Assembly (NCBI RefSeq): GCF_026151205.1
Contig: NC_087079.1
Coordinates: 248,001-312,000, forward strand
Direction: 5' to 3'
Length of the DNA: 64,000 nt
DNA from: Bolinopsis microptera
Lineage: Eukaryota > Ctenophora > Tentaculata > Lobata > Bolinopsidae
The translations under genes were made by a program, and so were the position numbers. This document shows positions 53,364-62,489 of this stretch, in pieces (within the stretch, counting starts at the first letter, position 1; every line of letters begins with the position of its first letter). The notes under the pieces were generated by a model. The model was not told the DNA's origin. It saw only the letters and a list, made by a program, of their open reading frames with translations, and did not search any database.

Positions 53364-55012
53364 ATGTGTCCCGAGCTGTATAAATATCTTGTTAATACCT
53401 ACAGAAAAGCAGCAAAACTGTGCATACCAAACTCCAAGGGATTGTTTATTCTATCCCAAGAAGGTACTACTCAGGGGGATAACTGTGCTTCTGCATTTTA
53501 CTCCTGTAGCCTGATGCCCCTTATGGACAAACTCCCCACAGAGCCACCAGATATCTCTCCCGTGGTCTGTGAGAACACGAAACCTCCCCAGAAGCCTCCA
53601 GAGGAGAACAATAAGATTGAGACACCGCCAGATACAACTCCAGATAGGACTCCGGAGGTAAATAAGCCCTCCAACAAAGCTGCTAAACACATATGGTTTG
53701 CAGATGATTCTGGAGCAGCAGGAAGGCTTAAAGCCCTGAAGATTTGGTGGGATACCGTACAGGCATCTGGCCCCGTTTATGGCTATTTTCCCAAACCTTC
53801 CAAGACCTGGCTTATAGTTAAAGAGGAGTATCAAGAGGAAGCCAAGTCTCTCTTCCCCGACCTTAACATCACCACTGAAGGTTGTCGTTACCTGGGTTCT
53901 TTTATTGGTACAGAGTCTGGAAAGAATAAGTTTATCCAAGCCAAATGTGTTGAATGGATAGAAGAGATCGAGGGATTGGCATCAATTGCACAGCATGAGC
54001 CACACCTTGCTTACGCCGCTTTTGTTTACGGCTCCTCCCGCAGATGGTCTTTCCTGATGAGGACCACCCCTGACATTGCAGTGAACTTACAGCCCATCGA
54101 GGACAAGATCAGGAATTTGCTCATTCCCAACATGACAGGACACACAATTAGGTCCAACTTTGAGCGCAGCCTGTTCTCCCTCCCAGCCAAGTTAGGTGGA
54201 CTAGCTATCATCAATCCAGTAGAAATTGCTGATAATGAGTACAAGAACTCACTCATGGCTAACCAGCAGCTTACAGACCAAATCCTGAAGCAACACACCA
54301 CTCTCAATACCAACAGAGAGGCTGGGAAAGCAGTCAAGTCTGCCATTAGCATGTCTAATGCCAAGAGGTATGAGTCACTAAAAAACCAGCTGATGAACGA
54401 TCTTCCACCTTCGATCAGTGAGAAGATCCCACATGCATGTGAAAAAGGTGCATCAAGCTGGCTGACCGGACTTCCCTATGAGAAGTACGGCTTTGTCTTG
54501 AACAAGCGAGGGTTCAAAGACGCGATAGCATTGAGATATGCTCTACCCATTGCCAACATAGCCAAGAAATGCATTTGTGGCAAAGATAACACCTACAACC
54601 ACATACTTATTTGCAAGAAAGGAGGCTTTGTCAACAGCAGACACAACCGACTGAGAGACACTGTTGCAAGCATTCTGGAAAAAATCTGTAATGAGGTTGT
54701 TGTAGAGCCCACACTCCAGCCATGCACTGGAGAAAGCCTTCGCCCTGGTACCATCCTGGATGATGGGGCAAGGCTCGACATAGCAGCTAGAGGTTTGTGG
54801 TCACCAATGGAGATGGCATTTTTTGATATCAGGGTTTTACACCCCGGAGCCAAATCCAACGCTAATCACAACACCCCAGCAAAGATGTACAGCAAGCATG
54901 AGAGAGAGAAAGAAAGGAAATATGGAGACCGCTGTGTACAAATTGAAAAAGGAACCTGCAATGGCCTTGTATTCTCGACCACCGGAGGTATGGGCCCACA
55001 GGCTACCATGTT
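53364..55012 (+). pseudogene. RLE-type retrotransposon RT and endonuclease (first piece)
   Basis: Starts inside RT: EGTTQGDNCASAFYSCSLMP, then a Pro/Thr-rich insert, then WFADDSGAAGRLKALKIWWD (catalytic FADD). C-terminal to RT is a CxC...HxxxC knuckle (CICGKDNTYNHILIC) followed by RHNRLRDT, EVVVEP, DDGARLDIAARG and AFFDIRV, then H..K..KY. This matches in order the restriction-enzyme-like endonuclease of R2/R4/NeSL-type elements, although the usual PD is replaced by LD in an ARLD context. It is cut at 55012 by non-LTR 2. ATG 53364 is internal to the element and not its true start. Confidence 0.8.
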
Positions 55013-55016
55013 GTAG

Positions 55017-55054
55017 TAATACTTTCAACACTACTATATAACAAATAATTTGAG
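55017..55054 (+). other. 38-nt leader at the 5' end of non-LTR 2
   Basis: Identical to 43202-43239. Only GT separates its final G from the ORF1 ATG at 55057. Confidence 0.65.
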
Positions 55055-55056
55055 GT

Positions 55057-56028
55057 ATGACACGAGGAGATACGAAACGAACACGAAATGTCAAGAAAAG
55101 TCCAGAGAAAACTGGTGCTACAGCAGAAAAGGATGTAACTGAAGATGAAGAAAATCGTAGTTGTGAATGCAGAAGGTATATTGAAGAGGAGTTTTCATTA
55201 GCTTGTGCATCCTGTGATATGTACTGGCATTATTGCTGTGTTGGACTGACAGGTCTGACACAAGAAGAAGGCGACCGTCTGTCTAACTGGCGTTGTCAAA
55301 ATTGTTTCATATCACCTTACATTAAAAGCAACAGGACTCAGACCTCAAACCCTGATAATGAAGAAACAAAAACACTACGGAATGTTATTAGGCAGGAACT
55401 TGAGGTCCTTACACCTTGTATCAGAGGGGTGGTTGAAAATGCAGTAAAAGATAACATTCCAACTAACTTCGAGTCTGAAAAACCTAAAGAAATCACAAAA
55501 ATAGTAAACCAGGCTTTCCAATCCTGGGCAGATGTGACTGCAAATAGTCAGAAGAAAGTTATGGAAGAAATGAGCCAACAGCAAGCTTCACAAAGTGTTA
55601 TCAGTAAAGTTCAGACAAAGATGCACACTGATGAATATGAGCGAAATTTAAGAAAGCTCAATCTGTGTGTTTTGAATGTTCCAGAGAGCAAGAAAGCTGA
55701 CACCAAGCTACGCCAGGAAGAGGACTCAAAGTTCTGCAAGGAGACACTAAAGATTGAAAAAAGGGACTTTATCAGTTGCCATCGTGCAGGTAAAGTGGAT
55801 CCAGATAAGCTAGACTCCTGTCGGCCATTGATCATCCAGACAGCTGACATGGAGTCAGTTAATTATTATTCCAACCATGGCAAGGGCTGGAAAGAGTCAT
55901 CATACTGGATAAATATGGATCTCTGCAGAGCAGACCGAGAGATCCGTTTTTTAGCCAGAGAAGAGAGGAAGAAGAGGCGGGAAGAAGCAGAGAAGAAAAA
56001 GACAGAGAAGAAGGTGGAGAAGAAATAA
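55057..56028 (+). CDS. Non-LTR 2 ORF1: PHD finger, coiled coil, RRM-like gag
   Basis: 323 residues. Basic N-terminus; PHD-type zinc finger about 32-80 (CECRRY..CASCDMYWHYCC..WRCQNC). A coiled coil follows (about 120-185), then an RRM-like domain like those of L1-type ORF1 proteins (RNLRKLNLCVLNVPES; CHRAGKVDP; CRPLIIQTAD) and a C-terminal part (YWINMDLCRADREIRFLARE) with a Lys/Glu tail. Such proteins bind their RNA. No AlkB or esterase domain, unlike ORF1 at 43376. Confidence 0.82.
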   Translation: MTRGDTKRTRNVKKSPEKTGATAEKDVTEDEENRSCECRRYIEEEFSLACASCDMYWHYCCVGLTGLTQEEGDRLSNWRCQNCFISPYIKSNRTQTSNPDNEETKTLRNVIRQELEVLTPCIRGVVENAVKDNIPTNFESEKPKEITKIVNQAFQSWADVTANSQKKVMEEMSQQQASQSVISKVQTKMHTDEYERNLRKLNLCVLNVPESKKADTKLRQEEDSKFCKETLKIEKRDFISCHRAGKVDPDKLDSCRPLIIQTADMESVNYYSNHGKGWKESSYWINMDLCRADREIRFLAREERKKRREEAEKKKTEKKVEKK

Positions 56029-56057
56029 ATAGCATTCACAAAGAATGTAGTCAGCCC

Positions 56058-59000
56058 ATGAATATTTTTTATACTAATGCTAATGGACTATTTAATAAAA
56101 TTGATGAACTAAAATGTATTCTATCAGTTTATAAATCCATTCATGTAATCTGCATTACAGAAACTCATTTTAATAGTGATATTTTAGATGCTGAAATTTT
56201 TATTGAAGGTTTTAGTATGTTTAGAAAGGACAGAGATTTTAAAATCGATAACTCCACTAGCAACATAAGTGGAGGTGGAGGTTCTATTATTTATATCAAA
56301 AACAGTTGTAATGCTTCATTAGTGAGCTCATTTTTAAAAGCACCAGATTCTTTAGCTATCAATGTCAATACCTCTGGTGGATTGATTAGTATTTGTTGTA
56401 TTTATAGGTCTACTTCTTTAAATTTAGAACAGAACAATATGTTATTATCTTGCATCAAGAACATATCTAGTGAAAAGAATGTTTTTGAAACTATTATTAT
56501 AGGAGATTTTAACCTACCTAATGTATCTTGGGAAACTGGTAGTGTAAATAGTGGTATTTCTAGTAAGAATCAGGTTTTAATGATTCAACAAAAGTATATT
56601 GATTTATTTAATGACAGTGGTTTGATGTGGTACTTTACTAACGAAACAACCAGAAGACGGCTTGTGAAAGATACTCTCCAGGAGAGTCTTCTTGATCAGG
56701 TTTTGTATACAAATGATGCTCTTGTCAACGGTTGTAAGATCGTTTCTCCGCTTGGCAAGAGTGATCATGTTGGGATACTTGTCGAACTGGTCGTTTCGCC
56801 CAACACTAACAAAAGTCCCAAACAAAAGATTTTGAAGCCTATTTGGGGTAAGATTTCCTCAGAGGAGTTATTTAACTTTAGTAAGAATAATATTGACTGG
56901 GATTATAGTTGTACAAATAATGTCCAAGATATGTGGGTTGAACTACATGGTAAATTGGAGTCTGTTGCTGCAGCTGTCCCAGCTGCTTCGGTTTATCTCG
57001 ACAACAGACCTGTCAAGTTGCCATGGAGTACAACTTCACTTAAAAGAATGAGGAAGAACAAGGACAAAGCGTGGGCTGAATTTGATATTAATCCTTCGAT
57101 TATTAACTTGAGCTGTGCAAATAGCAAGCAGCATATTTTTGAGGTGGCAGAGGTTAAAGCTAAAGTAAATTATGAAAAGAAGATTACATCTAATTTAAAA
57201 CAGAATTGTAAATCTTTTTACTCGTATTTGCGTAATAAACGACAAGTGAAATCAAGTGTTGTTTCTTTAGATAGAGGAGATGGTACACGCACAGATAGTT
57301 CATCTGAGTCAGCTGAGGTACTTGCTAGTGCCTTTAGTTCTGTGTTTGTGCGTGAACCACCTGGCCCTCTCCCTAAAAATGAGAGTTTAAGTTATAACAA
57401 AGAGGTTATTGATGATATGGAAATTAACAGTTCTGATATCAAGAAGCAGCTTTTAAAGCTTAATGTTTTTAAGAGTTCGGGTCCAGATGGCGTTCATCCA
57501 AAGTTGTTGAAATCCTTAGCATACGATGAAATGTTTGTTGAAGCTGTTACTAAATTATTTGTTAAATGTTCAGAAACAGGAGTTCTGCCTGACATTTGGA
57601 AGACAGCATCTGTTGTAGCATTGTTTAAAAAGGGTGTTAAATCTGATCCCTTAAATTATAGACCTGTCTCATTAACTTGTATTTTGTGCAAAGTGTATGA
57701 AAAGTTAGTGAGGGCACATTTATTAACATTTTTAGAAGAACGAATTTCAAAGCATCAGCATGGATTTTTGAAGGGTAAATCTTGTCTATCTAATCTTTTA
57801 GAGACATTTGATAATATTCTTGATATTTTAGACGAAGGTGCTCCTGTCGATCTTTTGTATTTTGATTTTAGTAAGGCCTTTGACACAGTCCCCCACTTTA
57901 GACTTCTATCTAAATTGGAGGGGTTTGGGGTCAAGGGAAAAGTTCTAGATGTTATAAAAGACTTTCTGACAGACAGAACCATGAGGGTTTGTGTAGAAGG
58001 ACAATGGTCTGAGGTGAAACACGTGTTATCTGGTGTTCCCCAGGGGTCAGTATTGGGTCCTTTGTTATTTATTCTTTATATAAACGATTTACCTGACAAT
58101 GTTAAAAATAAGATTAAATTATTTGCAGATGATCTCAAGTTAGTTTGTAATGCAGCTAACCATGGAAGTGTATCTGATGATATTTTAGAACTCGAAATTT
58201 GGGAGAGTTTTTGGCACTTAAACTTCAATCCTGCCAAGTGTAAAGTAGTTCATATTAATCTGAATAATAATCCTAACTCGAATTATATTGTAAATGGAGT
58301 GGAACTAGAAGTATCTGCACAGGAAAAAGATTTGGGGGTTATTACCCATAGCTCCTTGCTTTGGAATGAACAGATAAAAGCATGTATTTCTAAAGCAAAT
58401 CGTATGATCTGCTGGATTGTAAGGAACTTAGTTATTAGAGAAAAGGTTGTAATGATATCTATTTATAAAGCTTTGATAAGACCTCATCTTGAGTATTGTG
58501 TCCAATTGTGGAATCCAGTTGCGGCTCATGGAAGTTGGGGGACTGTTTTGGAGCTGGAGAGCGTCCAGAGGCGGTTTACCCGTCTTATTGATGAGGTGGG
58601 TACTCTTCCATACAGCCGTAGACTGGATATACTCAATTTGACAACGCTGGCAGAGCGGCGAATACGTGGGGACCTTATTGAAGCTTTTAAAGTAACTAGT
58701 GGTTTGACTGAATATGGATCGGGTTTGTTCAGAATGAGCAGATCTGGTCTTAATTTAGTTTCAACCAATAGATGTAGTAAGAGTGTAACTAAAGTCAGGA
58801 ATATTCAGTCTTCTTTTCTTCCGGAGCGAGTCATTCCTTATTGGAACAAACTCCCTTCAGATGTCAAGAACTGCTCGACAGTTTTAAGCTTTAAAGTTAG
58901 ATTGGAAGGATTTAAGAAAGAAATGATTTCTAAAAACAGTGTAAATGATTCTTATTTTTGGACTGTTTCGAATGAAGTTTTAGGGAAAATTGAAGGACCA

Positions 59001-59102
59001 AGTTATTTAAGCAATAAGGAGAGACATAATGAATATCTTTGGTTTCATCCTTTTGTGGCAAAGAAGCGTTTTATAAATCTTTATTCCACTGGGAAGTATT
59101 AA
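56058..59102 (+). CDS. Non-LTR 2 ORF2: APE endonuclease and reverse transcriptase
   Basis: 1014 residues, 29 nt after ORF1. APE endonuclease with YTNANGLFNKIDEL, ICITETHF, GGGGSIIYIKN, IIIGDFNLPNVSWE, LLDQVLYT and GKSDHVGILV (complete set). RT with KSSGPDGVHPKLLK, LNYRPVSLTCILCKVYEKLV, YFDFSKAFDTVPH, SGVPQGSVLGPLLFILYIND and LFADDLKLV (catalytic FADD). C-terminal RPHLEYCVQLWNP and IPYWNKLPSDV are as in CR1/Jockey-group elements of invertebrates. The whole frame is undamaged, so this copy may be recent and potentially active. Confidence 0.92.
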   Translation: MNIFYTNANGLFNKIDELKCILSVYKSIHVICITETHFNSDILDAEIFIEGFSMFRKDRDFKIDNSTSNISGGGGSIIYIKNSCNASLVSSFLKAPDSLAINVNTSGGLISICCIYRSTSLNLEQNNMLLSCIKNISSEKNVFETIIIGDFNLPNVSWETGSVNSGISSKNQVLMIQQKYIDLFNDSGLMWYFTNETTRRRLVKDTLQESLLDQVLYTNDALVNGCKIVSPLGKSDHVGILVELVVSPNTNKSPKQKILKPIWGKISSEELFNFSKNNIDWDYSCTNNVQDMWVELHGKLESVAAAVPAASVYLDNRPVKLPWSTTSLKRMRKNKDKAWAEFDINPSIINLSCANSKQHIFEVAEVKAKVNYEKKITSNLKQNCKSFYSYLRNKRQVKSSVVSLDRGDGTRTDSSSESAEVLASAFSSVFVREPPGPLPKNESLSYNKEVIDDMEINSSDIKKQLLKLNVFKSSGPDGVHPKLLKSLAYDEMFVEAVTKLFVKCSETGVLPDIWKTASVVALFKKGVKSDPLNYRPVSLTCILCKVYEKLVRAHLLTFLEERISKHQHGFLKGKSCLSNLLETFDNILDILDEGAPVDLLYFDFSKAFDTVPHFRLLSKLEGFGVKGKVLDVIKDFLTDRTMRVCVEGQWSEVKHVLSGVPQGSVLGPLLFILYINDLPDNVKNKIKLFADDLKLVCNAANHGSVSDDILELEIWESFWHLNFNPAKCKVVHINLNNNPNSNYIVNGVELEVSAQEKDLGVITHSSLLWNEQIKACISKANRMICWIVRNLVIREKVVMISIYKALIRPHLEYCVQLWNPVAAHGSWGTVLELESVQRRFTRLIDEVGTLPYSRRLDILNLTTLAERRIRGDLIEAFKVTSGLTEYGSGLFRMSRSGLNLVSTNRCSKSVTKVRNIQSSFLPERVIPYWNKLPSDVKNCSTVLSFKVRLEGFKKEMISKNSVNDSYFWTVSNEVLGKIEGPSYLSNKERHNEYLWFHPFVAKKRFINLYSTGKY

Positions 59103-59278
59103 TGAATTGTTTATAGATAATGTATTAGATTTTATTAGTTAAAATTGAATTTATTAAATTATTAATGTTGATGGAAAAGTATATTTATTTAAAGTATTTT
59201 TCTATTTAGTGCAATGTTATTTTGTAGACACTTGTGATGATGTTATGTCATAATCTTTACTTACTTACTTACTTACTT

Positions 59279-59564
59279 CCTTAAACGAGTAGCAACACTT
59301 CTGGCAGCCAAGACCAGCCAGGACAAAAGCCTCATTATGGCAAACCTAAGACGTCGTTTGAGGTTTGAGCTACTTAAGACAGTATTGCTTGCAGTGAGAG
59401 GACACAGAGGACGGTATTATGAGAAAGCAATACCTGTTGACGAACTGGACCTAAATCTTGCACACACCACCAACGATGAAGACAGGGGTGATGATGTTGA
59501 TGATGAAGATAATGAAGTTGATGATGAGGCTGAGAATGTAGAGGAAGAGGTTTCAGAAGAGTGA
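59279..59564 (+). pseudogene. RLE-type retrotransposon ORF, C-terminal piece
   Basis: LKRVATLLAAKTSQDKSLIM then RRRLRFELLKTVLLAVRG, the usual C-terminus of this family, followed by a lineage-specific acidic tail (DDVDDEDNEVDDEAENVEEE). It continues the ORF broken at 55012. AATAAA is at about 59620 and a poly(A) tail precedes the target duplication. Confidence 0.82.
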
Positions 59565-59690
59565 GCTGAAAAGAAGACAAGTTTCTATTCTAATTTATTG
59601 ATTATTATATTTATTGAAATAAACATAAAATATCCATTACTCCAGGAGTGATGACAGGATATATAAAAAAAAAGAAAACAACAAATTTTT

Positions 59691-60106
59691 ATTTAAATCA
59701 ATTATAGCAACAATTTGAAAAACTTTAAAGCTCTTCTATTACCATGGAATATACTACGGGTATGGTGACTTGGGCTATTGAGTTGTTAAGTAGATTAAGA
59801 TTAGTAAACCTGCACTTGCATTGTATATTTTATAAAAACTAGAAATTAGGCTTCACGGTAAAATGGAGAAGCAGGCTGATCTTGGAGAGAGCAGACCGTA
59901 AAGTTTACGCACCCACCAGGGCTACCTACCTACCCCAGTTGTTCTTTTTGGTTCATCAGCTTGTATTGTTATATTTATGGACCCCAAGTCACCACACTAA
60001 GAAGGAGTATGTAAAAAAAAATATATATAATAATAAGTTAAGTTATTATCATCATATCTGTTTAAAACAGTAAAAGTCAAGTTGAGGATTGACTTTCCTA
60101 GTTAAT
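59691..60106. other. Spacer, no gene seen
   Basis: AT-rich. A 63-codon frame (59882-60073) has no recognised motif. It may include the 3' UTR of the minus-strand element that ends at 60107. Confidence 0.4.
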
Positions 60107-61642
60107 TTAAAGGTTCAAACGTTTGGGAATATAATAATGTTGGTATTTGTATCTGCTGCAGCAATAATATCGAAATATCATTTGTCTAGAAAATTTCGCC
60201 ACTTCTGTAGATATTGGGTCGGCAATTTGGTGAGTGAGTGATGAAATGGTTTGGTCTGTGACTGAGTGAGGGGCGATGTGAAAGTTGTGGTAAGTCCAGG
60301 TGTTATTATTGTTGATGGATTGGGATCCCAGGATGATACTTTTACAGCGTAATTTAACCAAAGATACAGAGGTAGCGGTAGTGAGGATTTCCCCATTCTC
60401 ATTTAGAATCCGTTTATGTATGCTATTCCACAATTTGGAGGCTATATAAAGAAAAGTGTTGGTTTTTCTTGGGAGGATTATGACATTGCTTGTATCACGT
60501 TTTGATGAGTCTATAGTACAGTACAACGAGTATGGAGTGCGAAATTTCATAATTCGAAATATCTCAGATATACAGTGGTATTTGTACAAGTTTTGAACAG
60601 CAAGCAATTTTAGTCGATTAAAAATGGGCTTGGTGTGCTCTTTTTCGAAAAAAGCAGCTCCTAACCTCTGTTTTGTATAAGGTCTGGCTCGTGCACAAGT
60701 GGCATGTTTGTCGAGGTATGCATTTAGGTCTCCTAAAAGGATTCTTATACAACGTTTCTGAGTTATGAACAGCTTATCGTTTGGTTGGTCTTTGAGGTCT
60801 GAGCCCCAAACACTTATTCCGTAAGCAAGATGTGATTCCAATAATGCAGAGTATATTTTTTGGTAGTGTTCCCCTGGAACTGAATGTTTAATCCTGTTAA
60901 GTGCTCCTGTAGTGGATCTAATTTTTTTTCTTAGATATTCTATATGTGGGCCCCAGCTAAGTTTTTCATCAATTACTACACCAAGAAATTTGGTGTTGCT
61001 AACCTTGACAATTTTGTGTCCATTTATAAATATTCCTTGTGATTTGTCATATTCATTGGCATATGGCCTAACCCTGGCGCAGGTTTCATCAGATTCGTAT
61101 GCAGGTAGAAAATGTATGTAGCAGCATTTAGACATATTTATATGTAAGAGATTACTTCTCATGAATTTGCATACGAAATCAAGAACTTTATTGGCCTTCA
61201 AGTATGTTGCTTCGTTGGACGGTCCAGTGATAAATATATTTGTATCATCAGCATAGAGCACAAATTTGCATTCGTCGCCTTTGTAACAGTTTATTATGTC
61301 GTTCATATATAATAAGAAAAGTAGAGGGCCTAGTATGGAACCTTGGGGAACTCTATATTTTACATTCATAGTCTCTGATGTAGTGTTGAGAAATGAAACA
61401 TACTGTGATCTATCGGATAAATAGCTTTTTAGAAGTCCTAGAGCTAGACCTCTAACCCCATAATTTTCCAGTTTCCTCAGGAGAATGCCATGGTCAAGAG
61501 TATCAAAAGCTTTGCTTAGGTCAATAAAGATTCCTAGAACATGATTACCACTGGATGTTGATGTTGTGATTGAATCAACTGATTTGTGGAGTGCATGTGA
61601 GGTTGAGTGGCCTTTTCGAAAACCAAATTGTTCATTACTGAG
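60107..61642 (-). CDS. Non-LTR 3 ORF2, RT C-terminal part (split by a MITE)
   Basis: In frame from 61642: NEQFGFRKGHSTSHALHK, FIDLSKAFDTLDH, YRVPQGSILGPLLFLLYMND, LYADDTNIF (catalytic) and the C-terminal region LLESHLAYGISVWGSD, CIRILLGDLNAYL and TCARARPYTKQRLGA. It is a sister of ORF2 at 45601-48951. The frame appears intact to the TAA at 60107. Confidence 0.9.
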   Translation of the reverse strand, partial: LSNEQFGFRKGHSTSHALHKSVDSITTSTSSGNHVLGIFIDLSKAFDTLDHGILLRKLENYGVRGLALGLLKSYLSDRSQYVSFLNTTSETMNVKYRVPQGSILGPLLFLLYMNDIINCYKGDECKFVLYADDTNIFITGPSNEATYLKANKVLDFVCKFMRSNLLHINMSKCCYIHFLPAYESDETCARVRPYANEYDKSQGIFINGHKIVKVSNTKFLGVVIDEKLSWGPHIEYLRKKIRSTTGALNRIKHSVPGEHYQKIYSALLESHLAYGISVWGSDLKDQPNDKLFITQKRCIRILLGDLNAYLDKHATCARARPYTKQRLGAAFFEKEHTKPIFNRLKLLAVQNLYKYHCISEIFRIMKFRTPYSLYCTIDSSKRDTSNVIILPRKTNTFLYIASKLWNSIHKRILNENGEILTTATSVSLVKLRCKSIILGSQSINNNNTWTYHNFHIAPHSVTDQTISSLTHQIADPISTEVAKFSRQMIFRYYCCSRYKYQHYYIPKRLNL

Positions 61643-62489
61643 GGGGGGAATGCAACGTCAATTAATGTCAGTATTCCATAAAAACCCCAAACTGACATTG
61701 ACATTAAGACATTAATTGACATTAATTGACATTAATTGACATTAATTGACATTAATTGACATTAATTGACATTAATTGACATTAATTGACATTAATTGAC
61801 ATTAATTTGTCTTGAAATTTGAGATTATCATTATTTGATAAATATTCAAGATATTCACGTCTATGTATGTTAGACCGGTTCAAAAAAACAAAATGTCCTT
61901 GAATAATTATGAGTATGTTCTTATCTGTTGATCCTTAGGTTCAAAGACCACCAAAAAAAATTTCAGCTTCCAACTCTTCCATCTTCGGTCCCCACTGGCC
62001 ACGCCCATATTTTATTGGTTTCTTATACAGGTAAAATATCTAGAATCGGCTTTTTTAGTATGAAGGAGTAATGTTAGCTGTTTAAAATTCGTTATTCAAA
62101 TATAAATGTCATCAAGGCATTTCGTTTAATGTGGGTTTTAAGTTCTGATGATGTTGAGAACCACGCCCTTGGATGGCCACGCCCATTTAAGAAAATTAAA
62201 TTTCAGAAATCCGTATTATTTTAGTTTTATTGTTTAATGATCTGAATTTTTTCACATTTCATATTTCCATATGTGATAGTAGTGCATAAATTGATGATAT
62301 AAACGTTCTAAAGTGCTAAAAATATGGTAGAACTACATAATCTCTGGTCGAAAAATATCGTGTCAATTAATGTCAGTATTCCAAAATTTTGCAAAACTGA
62401 CATTGACATTAATTGACATTAATTGACATTAATTGACATTAATTGACATTAATTGACATTAATTGACGTTGCATCACCCCCTTACTGAG
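61635..62489. mobile_element. hAT-like MITE (61643-62481) with 8-bp target duplication
   Basis: 839 bp. TTACTGAG is duplicated at 61635-61642 and 62482-62489. Ends: G-rich, then ATGCAACGTCAATTAATGTC, inverted on the right. Subterminal arrays of the 10-bp unit GACATTAATT (about ten copies left, six right). No ORF. Excision restores the ORF2 frame (NDILS to NEQFG). Confidence 0.9.

Larger units (their letters stand above)
55013..59278 (+). mobile_element. Non-LTR retrotransposon 2, full length, (TTAC)n tail
   Basis: Begins GTAG plus the 38-nt leader (55017-55054) and ends with (TTAC)n at 59258-59278. ORF1 55057-56028, ORF2 56058-59102. It splits the RLE ORF between ATG TT and CC TTA AAC; rejoining gives MFLKRVATLL in frame. 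No long target duplication is seen. Confidence 0.88.
53335..59690 (+). mobile_element. RLE-type (R2-like) non-LTR retrotransposon, 5'-truncated, with 17-bp target duplication
   Basis: GAAAACAACAAATTTTT occurs at 53335-53351 and 59674-59690. The element (53352-59673) ends in poly(A) just before the right copy. It carries one ORF in two pieces (53364-55012 and 59279-59564), split by non-LTR 2. The duplication plus poly(A) shows target-primed insertion. Confidence 0.88.

Noticed and set aside
59337..59564. Separate small acidic protein gene
   Set aside because: Its first half matches the conserved C-terminus of the RLE retrotransposon ORF broken at 55012, and the frame rejoins after removing non-LTR 2.
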